NCBI GenBank assembly: GCA_900549355.1
Contig: UROA01000001.1
Coordinates: forward strand, 1-37,067
Length of the DNA: 37,067 nt
Direction of reading: 5' to 3'
Source: an uncultured Collinsella sp.
Lineage (GTDB): Bacteria > Actinomycetota > Coriobacteriia > Coriobacteriales > Coriobacteriaceae
Position 1 is the stretch's first letter, and every line of letters starts with the position of its first letter. This document shows positions 31,722 through 37,067 of the stretch, one piece after another. A program made the translations under genes and the position numbers. Under the pieces are notes generated by a model. It had not been told where the DNA came from. It did not search any database and saw nothing but the letters and a program-made list of their open reading frames with translations.

Positions 31722-32579
31722 TCACGCTCTGCTGACAGGTGCGTATAATTCAACTATTATATAATACCGCAATTCGTTCTTAATTACAACTACTCCGGAA
31801 TTTTTCACCTCCGTTCTGCCGCATTTCAGAGCATTTGCAGGGCCGCCGACTGTCTTATCGCTGAGCTTCATGACGCCGTCGATCAGAACATCGCCGCCGC
31901 AGTTGGAGAAGAAGGTGCCGAAAACGAGGAAGTAGAACAGGGTGCCCAGAGAAGTGACCAGCGGAGAGCCGAAGATGCCATTCTCGCCGTACATCAGGAC
32001 TTCCATCAGTTTGGGGAAGCTGATGCCGGAGAAGCGGAACAGGCCGGGGATATACTGGCCGAACCATGCATAAGCAAGGAAGAAGCAGATGACCCAGAAC
32101 AGGGACATACTGACCACGCGGCGGACAGCCTCCATGACATTGATGACCAGAAGCACCGCTACGATGACCTCGGTGGTGGTCATAACGTCAACATTGAAGA
32201 TGCGGTAGTTGAGCTGTTCTGCGTGGCTCAGGAAGAACCAGCAGATGAAGCAGCTGGACGCGATGAGGAAGATGTCGTAGATCCACCACAGCTTATTGTG
32301 GCTCTTGGATTTCTCGACCATCGGATTGTACAGCCACACCACGACCAGCGCAAGGCACATATGGAGCGGCAGCTGGAACCACGGGTCAAGGGGCTTGACC
32401 AGCTTGATGTAGAGCTGGAACACCGTCCAGATAACGGTAAGAACTGCCAGCGAATAGAAGCGCCATTTCGGCATATTCTTCAGCAGCTTGGCGATTTTGG
32501 TATCTTCGTCCTCTTCGTTTGCCAGAGCTTTGGCCTTGGCGTCGAGAGCCGATACCTTGGTTTCTTTTTCGTTGCTCAT
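31722..32579 (-). pseudogene. TRAP transporter fused permease (TAXI type), 3'-truncated
   Basis: TRAP permeases of the TAXI type (DctQM fusions, usually well over 600 residues) move a carboxylate or similar solute with Na+. Here only about 248 residues match: a charged cytoplasmic start, the DctQ-like four-helix part and the first DctM helices, ending at DGVMKLSDKTVGGPA (near 31836). After that the frame runs through promoter-like DNA to a stop at 31722 and no longer resembles the family. The ATG at 32579 with GGAGGG is preferred to 32627. The protein should be non-functional as read. Either a deletion or an assembly join removed the rest. Confidence 0.85.
31761..31789 (-). promoter_or_regulatory. 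Promoter of the polysaccharide operon
   Basis: On the minus strand TTGTAA (31784-31789), a 17-nt spacer and TATTAT (31761-31766) form a good sigma-70 promoter, with an AT-rich stretch around it. The start would be about 60 bp before the first Wzz-like gene. It lies about 45 bp left of the point where TRAP permease homology ends, so it belongs to the polysaccharide side of that junction. Confidence 0.7.
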
Positions 32580-32611
32580 ATTTCCCTCCGTATTATCCCT
32601 TGTGAAAGCAA

Positions 32612-32639
32612 AGGCCGGACACCGCAAAGCGTCCGGCCT
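32612..32639 (-). terminator. Stem-loop between TRAP receptor and permease genes
   Basis: AGGCCGGAC (32612-32620) and GTCCGGCCT (32631-32639) form a 9-bp perfect stem with a 10-nt loop in the 130-bp gap between receptor and permease. It has only a short T-run on the minus strand. It probably lowers permease expression relative to the receptor or protects the receptor mRNA. Confidence 0.6.
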
Positions 32640-32709
32640 CTGCCTACGGTCAAAGGATAGATCTGATGTCGTGCGGAGCGCCTCCGCCGAAAGCTTTCAC
32701 AGCCGGAAC

Positions 32710-33804
32710 TTACTTCATGTAGCCTGCTTCCTTGTAGTACTTCTCAGCACCGGGATGCAGCGGGCAGCCGCCGCGCTTCATCTCTTCCCAAGCGGTCTCA
32801 GGCTCCCACGGAGACAGGGAATTGTACTCGGCCACCAGAGCGTCGCGGTTCTCGCTCAGGCTCTTGGTGATGGCGTAGACGACATCCTCGCTCAGGCTCT
32901 CTTTGCAGAAGACGCAGTCGGGAGTGCCGGGCAGCGTCAGCTCCTTATCCTGACCCTTGAAGGAGTTGGCCGGGATGGTGATGAGGTCGAAGCCCTTTTC
33001 GCTGACGAACCAGCTGCACAGGTCATCGCCCCACTGCAGGAAGGTGACATCCACGCTGGTAGCGATCTGAGCCATGGTGGAAGAAGCAGAAGAGGTGTGG
33101 TCGATGTAGAAGTCGATCTGGCCGTCCGAGATGGCGTCTGCGTTGGCATCGCCGCCCTGGTTGGTGATGGAGCCGCCCCAGCTCTTCAGGTCGTCCTCGG
33201 TCACGCCGAAGTACTCGAGCAGCAGGTAAGCGCCCTCAGCATCCATGGAGCCCTTTGCGGAGCAGCCGATGCGCAGGGGCAGCTTCTGCTCGAAGATCTC
33301 CTCGATGGTGGAGACATTGTACTTCTGCAGGAATGCGTTGGACACGCAGTTGATGTAGCAGACAGCAGTCAGGCCGCCGATGATCGCTGCATAGCCGCTG
33401 GTAGCAGGCTTGCCCAGAGTGCCTTCCTCCATTGCCCACTTTGCAGGAGCACCGTTGATGAAGGCCAGATCGGTGTTGCCGGAAGCAAACAGATAAGGAG
33501 CACCCATACCGCCAGGAGAGTCAGGGTTGACGTTGACAGTCTGGAAACCGCCAGCCTTCTCCAGCACCTTGGACATTGCAACGATCATATTGTAAGAGCC
33601 AGAACCGACCTTATCGGAGCTGAAGTTCAGAGTCTCTTTGCTCATATCGGGCAGACCATCCACAGCCTTTGCCTCAACGGAAGGAGCTGCCTCACTGGAA
33701 GCTGCGGTGCTGGTGGAGGAAGAGCCGCCGCAGGCTGCCAGAGCACCAGCCGCTGCCATAGTACCAGAAACCTTCAGAAAGCTGCGACGAGAAATCTTTT
33801 TCAT
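32710..33804 (-). CDS. TRAP transporter TAXI-family solute-binding lipoprotein
   Basis: The 364 residues bind a small solute outside the membrane and deliver it to the TRAP permease. The N-terminus has both a twin-arginine motif (SRRSFLK, 5-11) and a lipobox LAAC with Cys25, followed by a Ser/Thr/Ala-rich linker, so it may be a Tat-exported lipoprotein. The TAXI domain shows VGSGSYNMIVAMSKVLEKAGG and FASGNTDLAFINGAPAKWA. AAAGGAGAAC precedes the ATG. It has its own promoter and comes directly before the (truncated) permease gene. The ligand is not known; the catabolic genes beside it suggest a sugar acid or other hydroxy-acid. Confidence 0.92.
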   Translation of the reverse strand: MKKISRRSFLKVSGTMAAAGALAACGGSSSTSTAASSEAAPSVEAKAVDGLPDMSKETLNFSSDKVGSGSYNMIVAMSKVLEKAGGFQTVNVNPDSPGGMGAPYLFASGNTDLAFINGAPAKWAMEEGTLGKPATSGYAAIIGGLTAVCYINCVSNAFLQKYNVSTIEEIFEQKLPLRIGCSAKGSMDAEGAYLLLEYFGVTEDDLKSWGGSITNQGGDANADAISDGQIDFYIDHTSSASSTMAQIATSVDVTFLQWGDDLCSWFVSEKGFDLITIPANSFKGQDKELTLPGTPDCVFCKESLSEDVVYAITKSLSENRDALVAEYNSLSPWEPETAWEEMKRGGCPLHPGAEKYYKEAGYMK

Positions 33805-33919
33805 AATCTTGTTCTCCTTTTCTCTTGGGGTTCTCGTGTAGCGAACCGGACTGTGTACTTCATGCCTTCTTCTGCGGCGTCGCCGCTTTTCACAGTCTTT
33901 GTTCGTTTTTGTTGTCTAA

Positions 33920-33948
33920 ATTATATTCAAAATGGCAGACCCTTACAA
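33920..33948 (-). promoter_or_regulatory. Promoter of the TAXI receptor gene
   Basis: On the minus strand TTGTAA (33943-33948), a 17-nt spacer and TATAAT (33920-33925) form a near-consensus promoter, about 115 bp upstream of the receptor ATG. The leader 33805-33912 contains no gene. Confidence 0.8.
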
Positions 33949-33969
33949 CGGCCAAACCGCCCTGTTTCC

Positions 33970-34034
33970 GTTTCATTCTGAAACATTTCCAGGATATTTC
34001 ATGAATGTTCTATTAAAATCGTAACATTTTAGAA
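33970..34034. promoter_or_regulatory. Palindromes upstream of the TRAP promoter, candidate operators
   Basis: GTTTCATTCTGAAAC (33970-33984, 6-3-6) is a perfect palindrome 22 bp upstream of the -35. A wider pair, GTTCTA (34008-34013) with TAGAAC (34029-34034), lies further up. Both suit binding of a dimeric regulator. No regulator gene is in the window. The remaining bases up to 34105 hold nothing that I recognise. Confidence 0.45.
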
Positions 34035-34098
34035 CGCTTTAACCGTCTTACTCAAATTCACACGTTTCAGGATAGAACTTTTCTTTCCGTCCGTTAAG

Positions 34099-34143
34099 TA
34101 AAAAAACGCCCGCCTTTGCAGCAGGAACTGCAAAAGCGGGCGT
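34099..34143 (-). terminator. Terminator after the pdxA-like gene
   Basis: ACGCCCGCCTTTGCAG (34106-34121) and CTGCAAAAGCGGGCGT (34128-34143) form a 16-bp stem with one non-Watson-Crick position, a 6-nt loop and a run of seven T on the minus strand. It ends the adh-dapA-pdxA operon before the TRAP unit. Confidence 0.92.
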
Positions 34144-34163
34144 GCAGGGAGCGATTGGAAGAT

Positions 34164-35234
34164 TTACGCCTCGCGGCCGGTCATCTTGACGGCATACTTG
34201 ATGGCGTTGACAAGGCTCAGCTCATTGCCGTTGCCCTTCCCTGCATGGTAGAAGTCGGTGCCATGGTCCACGCTGGCGCGGATGATGGGCAGGCCCAGCG
34301 TGACATTGACGCCCTCCACAGCCTTCCACTCCTGCTTCTCACGGTCGTAGACGAAGCCCACGGTCTTGAGGGGGATATGGCCCTGATCGTGGTACATACA
34401 GACCACGATGTCGTACCAGCCGCCGATGGCCTGAGAGAAAACGCTGTCCGGCGGGCAGGGACCCACAACACCGGTGATGCCCTCGGCCTTGGCAGCCTCG
34501 ATGGCCGGGGTGATCTCCTCGATCTCCTCGCGGCCGAACAGGCCGTTCTCGCCGCAGTGGGGGTTCAGGCCGGCCACAGCGATGCGGGGGTTCTCGATGC
34601 CCATATCCTTGCAGGCTTTATTGGCGATCTCGATGACTTCCAGCACACGCTCTTTCTTGACCCGGTCGCAGGCTTCGCGCAGGGAAACGTGGGTAGAGAC
34701 GTGGACCACGCGCAGGTCGTGGTGGGCCAGCATCATGGTGTACTTCTTGGTATGGGTGTAGGTGGCGTAAATTTCGGTATGGCCATCGAAATGGGTGTAG
34801 CCGTCCGACTTCTCGCCGTGATAGTATTCCAGAGCCTTGTTCATGGCTTCCTTGTTCAGGGCGTTGGTGCAGGTAGCGTCCACCTCACCGGCCATGGCCA
34901 GCTCGATGACCTTCTTGACACACTGGAAAGCGGCGTTGCCGCCCTCCACGCTCACCTTTGCCATCTCGAACTTGTTGATGTCCTCGATGAGGTCGAGGTG
35001 TAGCACGTCGATGGTTCCGGGGGTGAACAGGGCATCCGACACCTTGTCGCAGCGGTGGATGACGATGTCCTCACGGCCAACGAACTTTCTGGCCTGCTCG
35101 AACACCTTCACGTCGCCCACAACGATGGGGCGGCAGTAGGTGTACTGCTCCGGGTCTGCCAGAGCCTTGATGGTGATCTCCGGGCCGGAGCCGGCGGGAT
35201 CGCCCATCGTAATGCCAACGATCGGTTTATTCAT
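34164..35234 (-). CDS. PdxA-family dehydrogenase, probably PdxA2 (4-phospho-D-threonate/erythronate 3-dehydrogenase)
   Basis: The 356 residues match the PdxA fold. MGDPAGSGPEI is at 10-20. Metal ligands appear as His182 (STHVSL), His226 (GLNPHCGE) and His282 (YHDQGHIPLK), corresponding to His166, His211 and His266 of E. coli PdxA. PdxA proper oxidises 4-phosphohydroxythreonine for vitamin B6, while the PdxA2 branch acts on 4-phosphorylated threonate or erythronate in sugar-acid catabolism. The neighbours (aldolase, Fe-ADH, TRAP receptor) and the absence of other B6 genes favour PdxA2. The DUF1537 kinase that normally accompanies it is not visible and may lie beyond the window. AAGGAGAGC precedes the ATG. 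Confidence 0.85.
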   Translation of the reverse strand: MNKPIVGITMGDPAGSGPEITIKALADPEQYTYCRPIVVGDVKVFEQARKFVGREDIVIHRCDKVSDALFTPGTIDVLHLDLIEDINKFEMAKVSVEGGNAAFQCVKKVIELAMAGEVDATCTNALNKEAMNKALEYYHGEKSDGYTHFDGHTEIYATYTHTKKYTMMLAHHDLRVVHVSTHVSLREACDRVKKERVLEVIEIANKACKDMGIENPRIAVAGLNPHCGENGLFGREEIEEITPAIEAAKAEGITGVVGPCPPDSVFSQAIGGWYDIVVCMYHDQGHIPLKTVGFVYDREKQEWKAVEGVNVTLGLPIIRASVDHGTDFYHAGKGNGNELSLVNAIKYAVKMTGREA

Positions 35235-35256
35235 AGCAGTGCTCTCCTTGCTCTTC

Positions 35257-36171
35257 TCAGTTCAGGCCTTTGGCAGCGTTCTCGGCCAGGACCTTCTTGA
35301 TGGCTTCCAGACCCTCTTCGGGAACGTAGTTGAAGGGAGCGCGGCACTTGCCGACGTTGTGGCCCTGCAGGGCCACAGCGGTCTTGATGATGGTGTTGGG
35401 GTTGCCGTACTTGAAGGTCTGCTGCAGGATGGCGATCGCGTCCTGAGCGGCCTGTGCGCCCTCGAGGTCGCCAGCCTTGAAGCAGTCGTAGATCTTTGCA
35501 ACCGTGGCAGGCCAGATGTTGGCGCGGCCTGCAATGCCGCCTGCGCCGCCCTCTTTCAGGCAGGTCAGGATCGCGCCGTCGTTGCCGGCGAGGATGGCCA
35601 CATCCTTGTCCAGCTCACGGGTCAGGCGGATGTAAGCTTTCAGGTTCTCGATGTCGCCGCTGGAATCCTTTGCACCGACGATGACGTCCACATCACGGCA
35701 GAGAGCCTGCACGGTCTCGGGCAGCAGCTTATTGCCGGTGCGGGCGGGGATGTTGTACAGGATGATGGGCAGGTTCACAGCCTTTGCCACGGCGGTGTAG
35801 TGGTCGTACAGCTCCTTCTGGGAGGCCAGTGCGAAGCTGGGGGTGATGATGGACAGTGCATCTGCGCCCAGCTCCTCGGCGCGCTTGCTCAGGCGGATGG
35901 TCTCGGCGGTGGTGATGCAGCCGGTGCCTGCGTAAACGGGGACGCGGCCCTTGACCTGGTCGATGACGGTAGCCAGGATCTCTTCCTTCTCCTTAAAAGA
36001 GAGGGCGTAAGCCTCGCCGTTGGTACCCATGGGGAAGATGCCATGCACGCCGCCTGCCAGCAGGCGCTCGACCTGCTGACGCAGAGCCTCGTGGTTGACA
36101 GTCTGCTCGTCATCGTTGTTCATGGGGGTAATTACCGGAGGGATAATGCCTTTGATGTCGCTGGTCTTCAT
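35257..36171 (-). CDS. DapA/NanA-family class I aldolase
   Basis: The 304-residue TIM-barrel protein is of the dihydrodipicolinate synthase family. Schiff-base Lys168 (GAKDSSGD), Tyr139 (LYNIPARTG) and Arg144 are present. In the loop that binds pyruvate the usual GTTGE reads GTNGE (49-53), so the second threonine is asparagine, as in some catabolic members such as hydroxy-oxoglutarate aldolases. With its neighbours this favours a catabolic aldolase or lyase over lysine synthesis. AAAGGAGAAC precedes the ATG. The gene is 19 bp from the alcohol dehydrogenase and 22 bp from pdxA, in one operon. Confidence 0.85.
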   Translation of the reverse strand: MKTSDIKGIIPPVITPMNNDDEQTVNHEALRQQVERLLAGGVHGIFPMGTNGEAYALSFKEKEEILATVIDQVKGRVPVYAGTGCITTAETIRLSKRAEELGADALSIITPSFALASQKELYDHYTAVAKAVNLPIILYNIPARTGNKLLPETVQALCRDVDVIVGAKDSSGDIENLKAYIRLTRELDKDVAILAGNDGAILTCLKEGGAGGIAGRANIWPATVAKIYDCFKAGDLEGAQAAQDAIAILQQTFKYGNPNTIIKTAVALQGHNVGKCRAPFNYVPEEGLEAIKKVLAENAAKGLN

Positions 36172-36190
36172 AACGTGTTCTCCTTTTCTA

Positions 36191-37067
36191 TTACATGATC
36201 TCCTGATACAGTTTGCGGGCGTCGTCAGCGGTGACGGGGCGCATATTGTTCACCAGCAGACGCTGCACCTGCATACCGGACTCGACCAGACCCTCGAGGT
36301 CCTCAGCGGGGACGCCGAACTCCTTCAGGCTGGTGGGGATGTCCAGATGCTTGACGATCGCTTCGAGGCGGGCGATCATCCATGCAGCCTTCTCCTCCAC
36401 GGTGGTGCAGGTCTTGTTCTCGTGGCAGCAGCGGTCATAAGCCACAGCCAGACGCTCCTTGACAGCCGGATGCTCGCTGTTGAAGCGCATGACAGGAGCC
36501 AGCAGGATGGCGTTGGAGACGCCGTGTGCGATGTGGTACTTGCCGCCCAGAGGATAGCTCAGAGCGTGGACTGCGGTGGTGCCGGAAGCGGTGATGGCCA
36601 GACCGCCGTAGTAAGCTGCGATCTGCATCCGGTTCTTCTCGGCCATGGCATCGGGGTCATCGCAGGCTTTCTCAATGTTGTTCAGGATGAGGTCGAGGCC
36701 CTCCAGAGCATACAGGTCGCTGAAGGGGTTGGCCTTGTTGCCGGTGAAGCACTCGATGCAGTGTGCCAGAGCATCAACGCCGGTAGCAGCTGCGATCTTG
36801 CGGGGCAGGTTCTTGATCATACGGGCGTCGAGGATGACGTAGTCCGCGATCATGTTCTCGTTGACGATGCCGACCTTCAGCTCCTTCTCGGGGACAGCGA
36901 CGATGGCGTTGGGGGTCACCTCAGCGCCGGTGCCGGCGGTGGTGGGGATGAGGACGATGGGGACGCACTTCTGAGCCATACCGGGGTTGTCCAGCAGCTC
37001 CTTGACGCCGTAGTCATCGGTCACCAGCACGCTTGCCAGCTTGGCTGCGTCCATGACGGAGCCGCCG
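36191..37067 (-). CDS. Iron-containing alcohol dehydrogenase, 5'-partial
   Basis: The window edge cuts the start of the gene. The visible C-terminal 291 or so residues begin inside the nucleotide-binding GGGSxxDAAK motif (reading GGSVMDAAK at the edge), with PTTAGTGAEVTPNAI, ALAHCIECF (iron-ligand His) and the late HALSYPLGGKYHIAHG histidines. Such enzymes are NAD(P)-dependent and group III, acting on small alcohols or hydroxy-acids. The ATG near 37054 is internal, not the start. It is the first visible gene of an operon with the DapA-like and PdxA-like genes. The substrate is unknown. Confidence 0.92.
   Translation of the reverse strand, partial: GGSVMDAAKLASVLVTDDYGVKELLDNPGMAQKCVPIVLIPTTAGTGAEVTPNAIVAVPEKELKVGIVNENMIADYVILDARMIKNLPRKIAAATGVDALAHCIECFTGNKANPFSDLYALEGLDLILNNIEKACDDPDAMAEKNRMQIAAYYGGLAITASGTTAVHALSYPLGGKYHIAHGVSNAILLAPVMRFNSEHPAVKERLAVAYDRCCHENKTCTTVEEKAAWMIARLEAIVKHLDIPTSLKEFGVPAEDLEGLVESGMQVQRLLVNNMRPVTADDARKLYQEIM

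Noticed and set aside
31722..31835. The last 38 residues of the TRAP permease frame as a true C-terminus
   Set aside because: They translate AT-rich promoter DNA of the next operon and match nothing in TRAP permeases.
1..37067. CRISPR arrays, tRNA or rRNA genes, integrases or phage genes
   Set aside because: No regular spaced repeats, no cloverleaf-like or rRNA sequence and no integrase or phage protein were recognised on either strand.

Overview
The window joins two kinds of genome. Positions 1 to about 20290 look like a GC-rich Coriobacteriia actinobacterium, most like Collinsella. The evidence is an actinobacterial-type IHF (mihF) next to gmk and rpoZ, a pyrR-B-C-K-D-F operon, a comEA-comEC-holA-rpsT-lepA block, a large AdhE, and frequent GTG starts with extended -10 promoters. 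From about 20450 to the end the genes look like a gut Firmicute of the Oscillospiraceae (Faecalibacterium-like). They form a polysaccharide export and assembly cluster followed by a TAXI-type TRAP transporter and sugar-acid catabolic genes. The organism calls come from recognising protein families and gene order, not from a database search.

Layout, left half: an aminoglycoside-phosphotransferase-like kinase (-), adhE (-), a REP-associated tyrosine transposase between 53-bp inverted repeats, rpmB (-), the pyrimidine operon (pyrR, pyrB, pyrC, pyrK, pyrD and a frameshifted pyrF), mihF-gmk-rpoZ-thiI, comEA-comEC, holA, rpsT and lepA. The pyr genes cover de novo UMP synthesis from carbamoyl phosphate, except pyrE, which is not in the window. 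comEA/comEC encode the DNA-uptake receptor and channel.

Layout, right half: one GT4 glycosyltransferase (+) converges on a nine-gene leftward operon with its own promoter and terminator. In transcription order it encodes a Wzz-like protein, a Wzz protein fused to a degenerate GGDEF domain, a metallophosphoesterase, a Wzy-like polymerase, a DUF6625-like putative glycosyltransferase, a GT4, a radical SAM/SPASM enzyme and another GT4. No flippase or initiating sugar-phosphate transferase is present, so the pathway is incomplete here. To the right lie a truncated TRAP permease, its TAXI receptor, a PdxA-family dehydrogenase, a DapA-family aldolase and an iron alcohol dehydrogenase cut by the window edge.

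Main points for a second look: the two abrupt junctions (about 20290-20450, where lepA is followed by foreign genes, and about 31835, where the TRAP permease stops mid-domain), which suggest a chimeric assembly or real rearrangements; the Wzz-GGDEF-like fusion; the 46-bp insertion with a C10 tract that breaks pyrF; the RAYT element with near-perfect inverted repeats; and several candidate RNA leaders and operators.
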